Of a stretch of DNA of 64,000 bases, positions 43,693-54,541 are shown in pieces. How positions within the stretch are numbered: the first letter of the stretch is position 1; the number at the start of each line of letters is the position of its first letter. The notes beneath the pieces were generated by a model. It did not search any database, was not told where the DNA came from, and worked only from the letters and a program-made list of their open reading frames with translations. Position numbers and translations under genes: made by a program. Source of the stretch: Catalinimonas alkaloidigena (GTDB lineage Bacteria > Bacteroidota > Bacteroidia > Cytophagales > Flexibacteraceae); the NCBI RefSeq assembly GCF_900100765.1, contig NZ_FNFO01000001.1, positions 558,001-622,000 of the forward strand. Reading direction: 5' to 3'.

Positions 43693-45240
43693 CTAACGGT
43701 GCAGTGCCGTTTCGGTCGCCCCGATTGCCGAGGGCACTCCCGGCGCGTCGTCGACATCCCGCACGCGGAGTGTCAGGAAACCGGCCACTACCATCGAGAC
43801 ACCACCGACCACCAGTGCGTAGACCGCCTCGCCCCCGAACAGACCCCGCACCATGAAGCCCAGAATGGCCGCGGCGGTGATTTGCGGAATGACGATGAAA
43901 AAGTTGAAGATGCCCATATAGACGCCCATCTTGTGGGCCGGGAGCGACCCGGTCAGCATGGCGTAGGGCATGCTCAGGATGCTGGCCCAGGCAATGCCGA
44001 TCAATACCATCGATACCAGCAGCAGATCTGGATTGGCAATCACGTAAATGGACGCCAGCCCGATGCCACCGAGTACCAGCGCAATCAGGTGCGTCATGCG
44101 TCGGCTGGTCCGCGCGGCGAGAACCGGCAGCAGAAACGCCGCCAGCGCCGCTACTCCGTTGTAGACCGCGAACAAAACGCCCACCCAATCGGCGCCCTGA
44201 TTGTACAAGGCCGAAGTCGTATCCGTGGTGCCGTAAATGTGGGCCGTCACCGCCGAAGTCGTGTAAATCCACATGGCAAACAGGGCCAGCCACGAGAAAA
44301 ACTGCACCACCGCAAGTTGGCCCATGGTAGGGGGCATGCGGTACAGGTCGGTGATGATGGAAACCAATCCGTTGTGTGAGTGCCGTTGTACGCTCCAGCC
44401 CGCGATCAGTTGCAGGAGGCCGTAGGTCGCTACGCCTCCCGAAAGCACGTAGAGTTGGCGGTCCAGCTCGGCGATGAAGAACAACAGCGAGGCCACGAGG
44501 CCCACCGCAAGCCAGAGTAGGCCGTGTTGCAGGTACCGGGACGCCGGAAGCGTAGTCTCGGTCGGAGTGGCATGGGCTAACGGAGACGCCTCTTCGAAAC
44601 GGCGAAGCTCTTCGGGCGAATACTCGTGGCTTTTGAAGACGGTCCAGAGCACCGCCAGTAGAAACGTGGCGCCGCCTAGGTAAAACGACCACCGCACAGA
44701 GGCCGGAATCAGCCCTTCGGCCGCCGTATTGTCTACACCGAACCAGTTGCTCATCATGTACGGGAGGGCCGAGGCCACCACCGCCCCCAGACCGATGAAA
44801 AAACTCTGCATAGCAAACCCCGTGGTGCGTTGGGCCGACGGCAGCATATCCCCCACGAAGGCCCGGAACGGCTCCATCGAAACGTTGATCGACGCATCCA
44901 TCATCCACAGCATGCCCGCCGCCACCCAGAGCGAAGGCGAATTGGGCATCAGGAACAAGGCCAGCGATGCAAGGATGGCACCCGCCAGGAAGTACGGCCG
45001 TCGCCGCCCGAGGCGTCCCCAGGTGTGGTCGCTCATGTGGCCGATGATGGGCTGAATCAGCAGACCCGTAACCGGCGCCGCAATCCAAAGAATGGGAATT
45101 TCGTCGACTTCGGCACCGAGCGTTTCGAAAATGCGGCTGACGTTGGCGTTTTGCAGGGCAAAACCGAACTGGATGCCCAAAAAGCCAAAACTCATGTTCC
45201 AGATTTGCCAGAAGCTCAGGCGGGGTTTGTGCGCGGACAT
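43693..45240 (-). CDS. MFS transporter of the SLC45/maltose type
   Basis: A 515-residue, 12-helix transporter from the ATG at 45240 (MSAHKPRLSFWQIWNMSFGF). The extension to 45348 is not needed. The SLC45/GPH-like hallmarks are NMSFGFLGIQFGFALQNANVSRIF, PIIGHMSDHTWGRLGRRRPYFLAGA and MDASINVSMEPFRAFVGDML. Members move disaccharides such as maltose or sucrose with protons. No glycosidase or regulator gene is adjacent, so the sugar is inferred only from family. It converges on manC. Confidence 0.85.
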   Translation of the reverse strand: MSAHKPRLSFWQIWNMSFGFLGIQFGFALQNANVSRIFETLGAEVDEIPILWIAAPVTGLLIQPIIGHMSDHTWGRLGRRRPYFLAGAILASLALFLMPNSPSLWVAAGMLWMMDASINVSMEPFRAFVGDMLPSAQRTTGFAMQSFFIGLGAVVASALPYMMSNWFGVDNTAAEGLIPASVRWSFYLGGATFLLAVLWTVFKSHEYSPEELRRFEEASPLAHATPTETTLPASRYLQHGLLWLAVGLVASLLFFIAELDRQLYVLSGGVATYGLLQLIAGWSVQRHSHNGLVSIITDLYRMPPTMGQLAVVQFFSWLALFAMWIYTTSAVTAHIYGTTDTTSALYNQGADWVGVLFAVYNGVAALAAFLLPVLAARTSRRMTHLIALVLGGIGLASIYVIANPDLLLVSMVLIGIAWASILSMPYAMLTGSLPAHKMGVYMGIFNFFIVIPQITAAAILGFMVRGLFGGEAVYALVVGGVSMVVAGFLTLRVRDVDDAPGVPSAIGATETALHR

Positions 45241-45387
45241 GGGGACGTGGGGGTAGGTTGTTGAAAAGCTAACTAGAAAAATAACGGAAAGTTCCGGTTT
45301 TCCCAGGGTGCCGCTTCTCCGCGTACGAAATTTCATCTTCTGGAGCACGACTGCAACTTCCCACCGGGGATCTGCGTTGAGAATGGC

Positions 45388-45582
45388 GTGAAAAACAAAG
45401 CCGATACCTCTGCGCTCGAAGCGACCCTGCGTCGCGAATTAGATCAGTTTGACCGCCTGCACGATGATTTGCGCCTGTCGATTGAAGGGCAGGATTACGT
45501 GCGTGCCGACAAAGTCTGCCGACAAATTAGCCAGTTACTACACATGATCCAGGCCGACGTCCACTCGGCCCGGCACGTCTAG
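45388..45582 (+). CDS. Small coiled-coil protein of unknown function
   Basis: A 64-residue frame with a GTG start (the nearby ATG at 45383 runs into a stop after two codons). It reads as two amphipathic helices, ATLRRELDQFDRLHDDLRLSI and DKVCRQISQLLHMIQADV, which could pair as a helical hairpin. It has no signal or membrane segment and no recognised family. It converges on the ACBP gene with 7 bases between stops. The strong helical pattern supports it, but a spurious frame cannot be excluded. Confidence 0.45.
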   Translation: MKNKADTSALEATLRRELDQFDRLHDDLRLSIEGQDYVRADKVCRQISQLLHMIQADVHSARHV

Positions 45583-45589
45583 TTTTCCC

Positions 45590-45850
45590 TTACGCTTCCT
45601 GTTCCAGCCGATCGACGAGGGCGATGTAGCGTTGCATGGCTTCTTCGGACGAGAGCCCCTGCACTTCTTTCCAGGCATCGTACTTGGCAATGGCTTTGAA
45701 GTCGAAACCGCCGGGACGTTCGCCCGTCACATCGCCTTCGGTGGCTTGCTTGTAAAGTCCATACAGAGCAAGAAGATCGTCGTTCGACGGGCGGCTCGGC
45801 AAGTGGTTGACGCGCTCGGACGCGGCGTTGAATTGTTCAGATAGTTCCAT
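45590..45850 (-). CDS. Acyl-CoA-binding protein
   Basis: An 86-residue four-helix ACBP. The conserved blocks are LALYGLYKQATEGDV (27-41) and the KYDAWKEVQGLSSEEAM block (55-71), which hold the ligand-contacting Tyr, Lys and Trp residues. It binds long-chain acyl-CoA esters and buffers them in the cytoplasm. It is co-directional with the YvlD-like gene, 29 bases away. Confidence 0.93.
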   Translation of the reverse strand: MELSEQFNAASERVNHLPSRPSNDDLLALYGLYKQATEGDVTGERPGGFDFKAIAKYDAWKEVQGLSSEEAMQRYIALVDRLEQEA

Positions 45851-45879
45851 AATGATGTTGAGTTATGTTTACTTAATGC

Positions 45880-46212
45880 TTAAAAGATCCAGTTGAGGAC
45901 AGAACTGATGATCGACAGCACGACGCTGAAGGCCACCGCCCAGCCAAAATTTTTGATTTCCATACCCGTCAGCAGCTTGTCGACAAGCATCACGATCAGG
46001 GCGTTGATCACCAGCAAAAATAGCCCAAGCGTCAGGATGGTGATCGGGATGGTAAGGACAACCAGGATAGGTTTGACAACGGCGTTGGCAAGGAGGAGCA
46101 ACAGGGCGGCGAGAATAGCCGTGCCGAAATTGTTCACCTTAACTCCGGGCAGGAGGTAGGCCGTAGCAAATACCGCTACCGCATAGATCAGGGTAGAGAC
46201 AATAAATTCCAT
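45880..46212 (-). CDS. Phage-holin-4-like (YvlD-type) membrane protein
   Basis: A 110-residue protein with four transmembrane helices. It has the YvlD/Mycobact_4TMS layout: a first helix ending LLPGVKVNNF, a second with ALLLLLANAVVKPILVVLTIPITILTLGLF, and a C-terminal helix VAFSVVLSIISSVL. The family is called holin-like only by similarity and its role is unknown. There is no phage context here. It is upstream of the ACBP gene on the same strand. Confidence 0.85.
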   Translation of the reverse strand: MEFIVSTLIYAVAVFATAYLLPGVKVNNFGTAILAALLLLLANAVVKPILVVLTIPITILTLGLFLLVINALIVMLVDKLLTGMEIKNFGWAVAFSVVLSIISSVLNWIF

Positions 46213-46263
46213 AGAAAATCGAGTTTACCTAGGCTACGGAAATCTGTCCGGCGGGTTCGGTTC

Positions 46264-46965
46264 TCAGGCCGGGTCGGGCGGAATGAAGTTAAACACGTAA
46301 TTGGGATCGGGGCAATTCTGCCGGTAGTGCTCCCGTTCCGATCCGGCCGCTACGCCCGGATAGTCGCCCCACCAGTCGCCCATGTCGTCGATGATCTGAA
46401 AATGCAGGTGTGGGGGCCAGTCGCCGTTTTCAGGATAAGGTCCCAGTTCACCAACGCGTTCGCCTTGGGCAACTGGTTGCCCTACGTGCAAGCCCTCCAG
46501 CGAAGCCAGCGACAGGTGCCCATAGAGGGTATGAAACGTGCCGTGATCATACGCATGTTCCAGGATAATCGTGGGGCCGTAGTTGCCAAATCCTTGGTTA
46601 TCGGCAAAGCTGTGGACCCGCCCTGCCAGCGGCGCGAAAATGGGCGTATAAGCCGGTGCCCAGATGTCCATGCCCAGGTGCAACCGCCGTGGTTCGGTCC
46701 CGGTCCCGTCGTAGTGCGCACTGCGCTGGTAAAGTACGCGGTCTTCGAGGTATCCGCCAATTCCGATCCGGCTTCCTTCTTCGCGCAGCCGTTTGTCGAC
46801 GTATCGGGCAAACGCGGGCGTATCGCGCAGGTCCACGGCCGTCAGGTCCGCGTTTTGCGCGGTGAAATCGAACACAAATACCTTGGGGTGGTGGAGATCA
46901 TAGGAAACCAGAGGACCGAACGTACCTTGACGCGCTTGCAACCAGTCGGATAGGGGCGTTGACAT
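46264..46965 (-). CDS. M23-family metallopeptidase domain protein
   Basis: A 233-residue protein starting at the ATG at 46965; the frame continues upstream but without a plausible start context. The LytM/M23 zinc site is complete: His96 and Asp100 in LHLGMD, and His186 and His188 in PPHLHF. The segment HTLYGHLSLASLEGLHVGQPVAQGERVG is a typical M23 core. No signal peptide is seen, which is odd for a peptidoglycan endopeptidase; a cytoplasmic or atypically exported role is possible. It overlaps nothing and is divergent from the POT gene. Confidence 0.88.
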   Translation of the reverse strand: MSTPLSDWLQARQGTFGPLVSYDLHHPKVFVFDFTAQNADLTAVDLRDTPAFARYVDKRLREEGSRIGIGGYLEDRVLYQRSAHYDGTGTEPRRLHLGMDIWAPAYTPIFAPLAGRVHSFADNQGFGNYGPTIILEHAYDHGTFHTLYGHLSLASLEGLHVGQPVAQGERVGELGPYPENGDWPPHLHFQIIDDMGDWWGDYPGVAAGSEREHYRQNCPDPNYVFNFIPPDPA

Positions 46966-47111
46966 GCGGGCAAATGTACGGTCCGGTGCCTGCCCCGAAA
47001 ATAGGGGCGAGGCGTGTAGGCAGGGGTTTTTGCGGGGTGGCATGGTTTTTCCATTGCGGGTCTGGTCGGCACCGTGTACTTTTAGAGTTATTACCATCTA
47101 AAATTTCGCCT

Positions 47112-48725
47112 ATGGCCTCCTCTCAGCAGCCTCTTTCCTCGTCTTCCTCCGTCTCGCCGGGCACCTTTTTCGGACAACCCAAAGGACTTTTTTTCCTCTT
47201 TTTCACTGAGATGTGGGAGCGGTTTAGTTATTACGGCATGCGCGCCATTCTGGTGCTGTTTCTGGTGTCCAGCACTACCGGCGAAAATCCCGGTTTCGGC
47301 TGGACCGAGTTGGATGCATACGCGTTGTACGGTTGGTACACCATGTTCGTCTACGTGGCCTCTATTCCCGGAGGAATCATCGCAGATAAATTCTTAGGCC
47401 AGAAGAAGACCGTCATACTTGGCGGTCTTTTGTTGTGTTTGGGACATGGCATTCTGGCGGTGCAGGCGCCTTGGGCTTTTTACACGGGTCTTGTACTGAT
47501 CGTTTTGGGGGTCGGCGGCCTGAAGCCCAACATCTCCACGATGGTCGGTGGGCTGTATGGCCGGAAAGACGGTCGTCGCGACATGGGCTTTTATATCTTT
47601 TATATGGGGATTAACCTCGGGGCTTTGCTGGCCGGGGTCATTGTCGGAACGGTCGGTGAGCGAATCGGCTGGCATTACGGCTTCGGGCTGGCGGGCATCG
47701 GCATGGTGCTGGGGCAACTGGTGTTCATGTCCGGGCAGAAACACCTGAAAGAGGTCGGCAACGCACCGGACAAATCGGCCGTTTCGAACGAGCCTAATTT
47801 CTTCCTGGAAATTTTCCGGCAGCGCAACGCCCTACTCTGGACGGCGATCGTGGCGTTGGCGGGCGTGGCTACCTGGGTCTTCGGCGGCTCCTGGGCGTAC
47901 GGATTGCTGATCATCGGGCTGAGTCTGGCGGTAGGTGTGTTTTTCGTATTTTTCAACGAGTCCAATCCGGTAGAGCGCGACCAGCTCTTGGTCATCGTGC
48001 TTTCGTTCGTGATGATCATCGTTTTCTGGGGGGCGTTCGAACAGGCCGGGGGATTGATGAACGTTTACGCACAGGAAAAAACGGATCGGATGCTGGGATC
48101 GTTCGAGGTGCCAGCCACCTGGTTCCAGTCGGCCAACTCCATGTACATCTTGATTTTTGCCACCATCGTAGGCAGCTTCTGGGCCTGGTGGGGGCGGAAG
48201 GGCAGAGAAACGAGTTCGCTCTTTAAAATGGCGGTAGGCATCATCATCACGGCCGTGGGCTTTCTGTTCATGGTAGGGGCCGTACGGCAATACGAAGCCC
48301 AGGGAGCCTCGGCCATGTACTGGCTGATGCTGGCCTATATGTTCCACACGTTAGGCGAGCTTTGCCTGTCGCCGGTGGCGCTGAGTTTCGTTACCAAGCT
48401 GTCGCCGCAGCGCTACGTAGCGTTTATGATGGGGGCGTATTTTGCCGCTACCGGACTGGGCAACAAGGTGGCAGGCTCGCTGGGAGAACTGTCGACAGAA
48501 GCCGGAGAATACGCCATCTTTCTGGGGATCTTCATCTTCTGCGTCATTTTCGGCCTTCTGATGATTGCCGTACTGAAGCCGCTGAAACGCCTCGCACACG
48601 GCGCGGAAGACTTGCAACCGTCGGTGGTAGGCGACAATGAAGGCTACGAAGTGGAAGAAACGCTACACCTCGAAGGCGACGGCGAGACCATCAGCTACGA
48701 CGAACTGAAACGTAGCAAAAAATAA
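47112..48725 (+). CDS. Proton-coupled oligopeptide transporter (POT family)
   Basis: A 537-residue MFS transporter with 12 to 14 helices. The POT signature ExxERFxYYG appears as TEMWERFSYYG near residue 32. A second motif is GGLYGRKDGRRDMGFYIFYMGINLGAL. It imports di- and tripeptides with protons at the inner membrane. It starts at the ATG at 47112 after a short promoter region shared with the M23 gene. A terminator hairpin separates it from a second POT gene 60 bases downstream. Confidence 0.92.
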   Translation: MASSQQPLSSSSSVSPGTFFGQPKGLFFLFFTEMWERFSYYGMRAILVLFLVSSTTGENPGFGWTELDAYALYGWYTMFVYVASIPGGIIADKFLGQKKTVILGGLLLCLGHGILAVQAPWAFYTGLVLIVLGVGGLKPNISTMVGGLYGRKDGRRDMGFYIFYMGINLGALLAGVIVGTVGERIGWHYGFGLAGIGMVLGQLVFMSGQKHLKEVGNAPDKSAVSNEPNFFLEIFRQRNALLWTAIVALAGVATWVFGGSWAYGLLIIGLSLAVGVFFVFFNESNPVERDQLLVIVLSFVMIIVFWGAFEQAGGLMNVYAQEKTDRMLGSFEVPATWFQSANSMYILIFATIVGSFWAWWGRKGRETSSLFKMAVGIIITAVGFLFMVGAVRQYEAQGASAMYWLMLAYMFHTLGELCLSPVALSFVTKLSPQRYVAFMMGAYFAATGLGNKVAGSLGELSTEAGEYAIFLGIFIFCVIFGLLMIAVLKPLKRLAHGAEDLQPSVVGDNEGYEVEETLHLEGDGETISYDELKRSKK

Positions 48726-48736
48726 ATCATCCCTTC

Positions 48737-48771
48737 AGCCCTGCTTCATCTTCCCGAGGCAGGGCTTTTTT
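48737..48771 (+). terminator. Terminator between the tandem POT genes
   Basis: AGCCCTGC (48737-48744) pairs with GCAGGGCT (48759-48766) over a 14-base loop and is followed by five more T. It should reduce read-through from the first to the second transporter gene. Confidence 0.75.
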
Positions 48772-48785
48772 AGGCCCTTTGCTGT

Positions 48786-50447
48786 ATGGACTTTACCCTG
48801 ACCCTCCTCATCTTCGGCTGGATTTTCGTCGCTGCCTGGGTTCCCATCGTCATTGCCACCAACCGGAAAACCCACCCGATGGCGCTGTTTGTCTTGTTCG
48901 GGGCGGAGATGTGGGAGCGGTTCAGTTTCTACGGCATGCGTGCCCTGCTGACGCTTTACATGTCGAAGGTGCTGTTTCAGGCCATGGAAGGGGCCGAAAG
49001 CCGGGCATTGGGCGTGTACGGTTCCTACACGGCAATGGTCTACCTTTTTCCGGTGTTGGGCGGACTGGTGGCTGACCGCATCTTCGGCTTCCGGAAAGCG
49101 ATCCTCTGGGGCGGCATCCTGATGATGCTGGGGCATTTTACGTTGGCGTTGGAGGGTACTTTGTTTGAGGGGAGCTTGTTTTTGTTCTTCTTTTCGCTGG
49201 CGCTCATCATCGTTGGTAACGGGTATTTCAAACCCAACATCTCCAGCTTTCTGGGCGATTTCTACGAAAAGGACGATCCGCGCAAAGACGGTGCGTTTAC
49301 CATTTTTTACATGGGGGTGAACATCGGCTCGTTCCTCGCCACCCTCACGTGTGGGTATGTGGGCGAGCGCATCAACTGGCACTACGGCTTTGGGCTGGCA
49401 GGCATCGGGATGGCGTGCGGGCTGCTGCTTTTCTGGATCTGCAGCCGCACCCAGGTGCTAGGCGACAAAGGACTGGTACCGCCTTCGGTAAAGGAGCGCG
49501 GACCGGTGGTGGCGGGCTTGCGTGCGCCTGCGCTGGTCTATATCGGATCGCTTATGGCGCTGCCCATCGTCGCCCTGATGCTGAACATCAGCAACATTGT
49601 GTCGGGTCTCTTGGTGGTGACCACCATCGGCATCATTGGCTATCTGGTGTACGAAGCGGTGCAATTGCGTCGGAAAGCACGCGTCATGATCGCGTCGGGC
49701 GGACGACCGGGTGCGTACCTGCCGGAAGGCGAGGGGACGGACGAGGACACTGCATCACCAAAAGCGGAAGGCGACCGTTTGCTGGTGGTGACGGTTTTGT
49801 TTTTCTTCCACGCCATCTTCTGGGCGCTTTTTGAGCAGGCGGGCGGCTCGCTAACCCTCTTCACGGACAAGAACGTGCAGCGCATGCTGGGCGGGACCGA
49901 AGTACCGGCCTCAATTTTTCAGAGTCTGAACCCGCTGTTTATCATGCTGTTGGCTCCGGTTTTCTCCTGGATTTGGCTTCGGCTTCGCAAACGGAATGCA
50001 GAACCCTCCACACCGATGAAATTCGTGTTGGGGCTGGCACAATTGGGGCTGGGCTTCGTGATCATTGTGTCCGGTGCTAAATTGTTTGCGACCAACGCGC
50101 AGGTACCGATGATCTTCGTGGTGCTGATGTATCTGTTCCACACCATGGGTGAGCTGAGCCTGTCGCCGGTAGGACTCTCGATGATCACCAAACTTTCACC
50201 CGCCAAAATCGTGGGGTTTGTGATGGGAGCATGGTTTCTCTCCATTTCGCTGGGCAACAAGATTGCGGGCGTCATCGGGCAACTGACCGCCGCCGAAAAT
50301 CTGCCGGACGAGGCCTCTGCCTACGATACGCTCGCGCTTTATTCGCAGACGTATCTGGTGTGGGGTGTGCTGGTGGTATTAGGGGCGGCACTGGTCCTGT
50401 TGGTGCTGGTGCCTCGCCTCCGCAAATGGATGCACGGCATCCATTAA
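48786..50447 (+). CDS. Second POT-family peptide transporter
   Basis: A 553-residue transporter related to its neighbour. It carries AEMWERFSFYG near residue 40 and FYEKDDPRKDGAFTIFYMGVNIGSF. It differs by an extra N-terminal helix (about 5-25) and by a long charged cytoplasmic insertion around residue 300 (RRKARVMIASGG, then PEGEGTDEDTASPKAEG). The pair probably arose by duplication. Different substrate ranges are plausible but cannot be read. A terminator separates the two genes, so separate promoters are expected. Confidence 0.9.
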   Translation: MDFTLTLLIFGWIFVAAWVPIVIATNRKTHPMALFVLFGAEMWERFSFYGMRALLTLYMSKVLFQAMEGAESRALGVYGSYTAMVYLFPVLGGLVADRIFGFRKAILWGGILMMLGHFTLALEGTLFEGSLFLFFFSLALIIVGNGYFKPNISSFLGDFYEKDDPRKDGAFTIFYMGVNIGSFLATLTCGYVGERINWHYGFGLAGIGMACGLLLFWICSRTQVLGDKGLVPPSVKERGPVVAGLRAPALVYIGSLMALPIVALMLNISNIVSGLLVVTTIGIIGYLVYEAVQLRRKARVMIASGGRPGAYLPEGEGTDEDTASPKAEGDRLLVVTVLFFFHAIFWALFEQAGGSLTLFTDKNVQRMLGGTEVPASIFQSLNPLFIMLLAPVFSWIWLRLRKRNAEPSTPMKFVLGLAQLGLGFVIIVSGAKLFATNAQVPMIFVVLMYLFHTMGELSLSPVGLSMITKLSPAKIVGFVMGAWFLSISLGNKIAGVIGQLTAAENLPDEASAYDTLALYSQTYLVWGVLVVLGAALVLLVLVPRLRKWMHGIH

Positions 50448-50457
50448 CTATCGTGAG

Positions 50458-50826
50458 TTAGGTCAGCAGCGCGCGGATCACCCGGAACACTTCCTGTTCG
50501 GTGCTTTTTACTACGCCGTCGGCCTCGATAATTTCCTCCATGTCGCGCAGAAACGCCTGTTTCTCACTGTCTTCTTGCAAATACTGCGTGCAACAGTGTT
50601 CTACGTGCGCGTACACTTCATCCCAAGTGTGGCTGAGCTGCTGGTAGAGTACCGCCTCGAAAAGTTCGTTGGTCAGGTGCGGTTTCATGGTCGGGAACGA
50701 ACGCAATTTTTCGAGAATCACGTTGGTTTCTGAGTCGACCAGACGCAAATCGGCCCGTGCCACACAGATGTATACGTACGTCAGGTAATGGAGGGGACCC
50801 CAGCCCGGGGTGAGTTCTACAGACAT
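50458..50826 (-). CDS. TerB-like helical protein
   Basis: A 122-residue soluble protein with a TerB-like repeat of acidic helices. It has YVYICVARADLRLVDSETNVIL near the N-terminus and MEEIIEADGVVKSTEQEVFRVIRALL at the C-terminus. Both resemble the A-x-A-D-G-x(4)-E pattern of TerB/DjlA-type domains, but the first lacks the glycine. Such domains bind metals or partners. The function is unknown, and it stands alone. Confidence 0.65.
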   Translation of the reverse strand: MSVELTPGWGPLHYLTYVYICVARADLRLVDSETNVILEKLRSFPTMKPHLTNELFEAVLYQQLSHTWDEVYAHVEHCCTQYLQEDSEKQAFLRDMEEIIEADGVVKSTEQEVFRVIRALLT

Positions 50827-50895
50827 GAGGAATTAAGCAAAAATGTAGCGCATAGAGAGAGATAGAGCAAAAAAAGGAAGAAAAGGTGAAACAAA

Positions 50896-50923
50896 AAAAC
50901 CCGGTACAAACATACCGGGTTTT
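50896..50923 (-). terminator. Terminator of the groESL operon
   Basis: AAAACCCGGTA (50896-50906) is complementary to TACCGGGTTTT (50913-50923) with a 6-base loop. It lies 23 bases past the groEL stop on the minus strand. Confidence 0.85.
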
Positions 50924-50945
50924 CTATGTTAGAGACGATGAGGAA

Positions 50946-52595
<1,650 letters not shown>

Positions 52596-52647
52596 TTAGT
52601 TTGATTTAAGGTTGAGACTAATGTAATGCAGGATGATGTCCTTCAGA

Positions 52648-52923
52648 CTAGAGGATGGCAAATACGTCCGATTCACGCATGATCAGGTAGTCGCTACCAT
52701 CGACGGTGATCTCCGTACCGGCGTATTTCCCGTACAATACGGTATCGCCTACTTTAACGGTAAGCGGCTCATCTTTTTTACCGTTTCCGACGGCCACTAC
52801 TTCGCCACGTTGCGGCTTTTCTTTGGCAGTGTCAGGGATGATGATTCCGGAAGCGGTCTTCTCTTCAGCGGCGGCAGGTTTCACAAGAACCCGGTCGGCC
52901 AGAGGCTTAATGTTTACTGACAT
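52648..52923 (-). CDS. groES: Co-chaperonin GroES (10 kDa)
   Basis: A 91-residue co-chaperonin starting [31 protein letters not shown], which includes the mobile loop that contacts GroEL. Later blocks are [29 protein letters not shown] and [14 protein letters not shown]. It caps the GroEL ring. It is the promoter-proximal gene of the operon. A TAnnTTTG box on the minus strand at 53037-53044 is the likely promoter. Confidence 0.98.
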   Translation of the reverse strand: MSVNIKPLADRVLVKPAAAEEKTASGIIIPDTAKEKPQRGEVVAVGNGKKDEPLTVKVGDTVLYGKYAGTEITVDGSDYLIMRESDVFAIL

Positions 52924-53308
52924 AACAATCGTGAATTAAGGAGATGTACAAATTAGTTTAATGATTCTTCCTCGTGAGGCAGTGATGGAGCACTGTCTCG
53001 GTGTGCCTTTAAGCATTTGTTGTGCCATTGCGCTTGCAAACTTACAGATTCGAGCATTTCGGCCATTTTTTCCGCTAATTCTACCAAAACCGAAGTACAG
53101 AGGCTGACAAAGTTTCCGTTGCGCGGAAAATAAACGCGAAATCCTGTCGTGTTTATAATAACATCACGTACGGAATGGGTTTGTTCTGAGTATCTTACGT
53201 CTGTCCGATGTAAATTTTGTCACTGGCCCGAATAAGCTTTACTTCCTACTGTTGCTGAACCGATGTTTGTTGTATATTATCTGCCAGTCTATCACGAAAC
53301 CTGACACT
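52924..53308. other. Divergent intergenic region with groES promoter
   Basis: The reverse complement of 53037-53044 reads TAAGTTTG, an exact TAnnTTTG -7 box about 115 bases before groES. No CIRCE-type inverted repeat (TTAGCACTC with GAGTGCTAA) is present. On the plus strand only a weak AT-rich stretch precedes the gene at 53309. Nothing else was recognised. Confidence 0.45.
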
Positions 53309-54028
53309 ATGAAGAAACTAACTCCGAACTGGCTGACAGAAGGGTTGATCGATTTCGAATACAAGAAGTATCTCCTGCTCTCGTATTTTCAGCAAGTAGA
53401 AGCTTGTTTCAGCCAAACGCACCTTTATCCCACTTTTTCGGAACTGGTCTTTCACTACCAGAACCTGATCTCTGTCAAGGAAAACAAACAACTTTTGCGG
53501 GAGAATTTTCCGAAAGAAATTTCGCGTGATGAGTTCCGGCGGCTGAAGCTGATTTACGAAGAGATGGTCGAAGACGACGGCGTCATGAAGGAGCTGCAGG
53601 AGATCATTTCGTTCTCGTTACCGGAGTTTGAGCGGTATCTGGAAGAAGGCAAAGCCATTTATCAGTATGTCGCCGAAAACCTGCACATCAGCCCGGTAGG
53701 TCTGGTGCCGCTCGACACCACCGCCGGCTTCCTGTTTCTGTTGCAACCCACGGGTCGCGACACCGAGGTGTACGAGTACCGCATCACCATTTTTGAAAAC
53801 GCCGAAGAGAATTACCGGGGCATCCGGGTCAGCCACCTGGAGTCGGTCCAAAAGCCTCGGTTGTATACGTACGAGATGCTGAAGATCGATTTGGTGCGCC
53901 GTTACAAAGCCATCGCCAATCCTGCGGCCTACCTGATCGAATCGCGGGTGATGTGCCCGATGCAAGAAACGCTTCTGCCGGTCGCCAAGCGTTCGTTTGT
54001 GCGCTACATGGCCAAACAGGCCGCATAA
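53309..54028 (+). CDS. Conserved-looking Bacteroidota protein of unknown function
   Basis: A 239-residue soluble protein from the ATG at 53309 (MKKLTPNWLTEGLIDFEYKKYLLLSYFQ). The frame extends 19 codons upstream without a plausible start. The N-terminal half is helical. The C-terminal half (about 125-200) is beta-rich, including a YEYRITIFENAEENYRGIRV strand pair. It ends with a helical VMCPMQETLLPVAKRSFVRYMAKQ. I do not recognise a named family. It sits between groES (divergent) and secG (convergent). Confidence 0.7.
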   Translation: MKKLTPNWLTEGLIDFEYKKYLLLSYFQQVEACFSQTHLYPTFSELVFHYQNLISVKENKQLLRENFPKEISRDEFRRLKLIYEEMVEDDGVMKELQEIISFSLPEFERYLEEGKAIYQYVAENLHISPVGLVPLDTTAGFLFLLQPTGRDTEVYEYRITIFENAEENYRGIRVSHLESVQKPRLYTYEMLKIDLVRRYKAIANPAAYLIESRVMCPMQETLLPVAKRSFVRYMAKQAA

Positions 54029-54029
54029 A

Positions 54030-54055
54030 AAAAGAGGTCTGCAAAGACCTCTTTT
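54030..54055. terminator. Bidirectional terminator between the unknown gene and secG
   Basis: AAAAGAGGTCT (54030-54040) and AGACCTCTTTT (54045-54055) are perfect complements around a GCAA tetraloop. Both convergent genes end within 33 bases. Confidence 0.85.
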
Positions 54056-54087
54056 GTGTATCGGGGAAACGCGTTGTCGCGTCGGAT

Positions 54088-54498
54088 TTAGAATGGATTG
54101 GTCGTGTCGCCTTCGTCAGACGATTCGGCCGGGGCTACGTCGCTGCCTTCCGCACCGCCACCGAATGCCGTGCTGTCACCCACTTCTGGTAGGGCAGGGG
54201 CTTGCAGGTCACCGGCGCGCTCAATGTTGACGCTGCTGGGAATATCGGCTTGTGGCGTGCTGTTGTTCACGATGAAGCCGCTACTGATGCACAGCACCAT
54301 AATGGCGATGGCAAAGCCCCATGTGACTTTCTCCAACAGGTCGTTGGTGCGTTTCACGCCCATCAGTTGGCTGGAGCCCGCGCCACCAAACGCCGACGAA
54401 AGACCTCCTCCTTTGGGATTTTGGGCCAGTACGACCAACGTCAACAACACTGCCAACACGATAACCAGGCCAATCAGAATACTCAGTAGAATCGACAT
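54088..54498 (-). CDS. secG: Protein translocase subunit SecG
   Basis: A 136-residue SecG. The first helix is LLSILIGLVIVLAVLLTLVVL (4-24), followed by the family motif AQNPKGGGLSSAFGG. The second helix lies in VTWGFAIAIMVLCISSGFIV. The tail of about 55 residues is acidic and Ser/Gly-rich, as is usual for Bacteroidota SecG. It works with SecYE in the inner membrane. It lies at the end of a transcript with the TPR and lptE genes. Confidence 0.95.
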   Translation of the reverse strand: MSILLSILIGLVIVLAVLLTLVVLAQNPKGGGLSSAFGGAGSSQLMGVKRTNDLLEKVTWGFAIAIMVLCISSGFIVNNSTPQADIPSSVNIERAGDLQAPALPEVGDSTAFGGGAEGSDVAPAESSDEGDTTNPF

Positions 54499-54541
54499 AA
54501 GAACGAGACGCTAATAAGTGTTTAAGATAATTGAGTGTGAT

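Noticed and set aside
52924-53050. CIRCE element upstream of groES
   Set aside because: No TTAGCACTC-N9-GAGTGCTAA-like inverted repeat could be found; only a -7 promoter box is visible.
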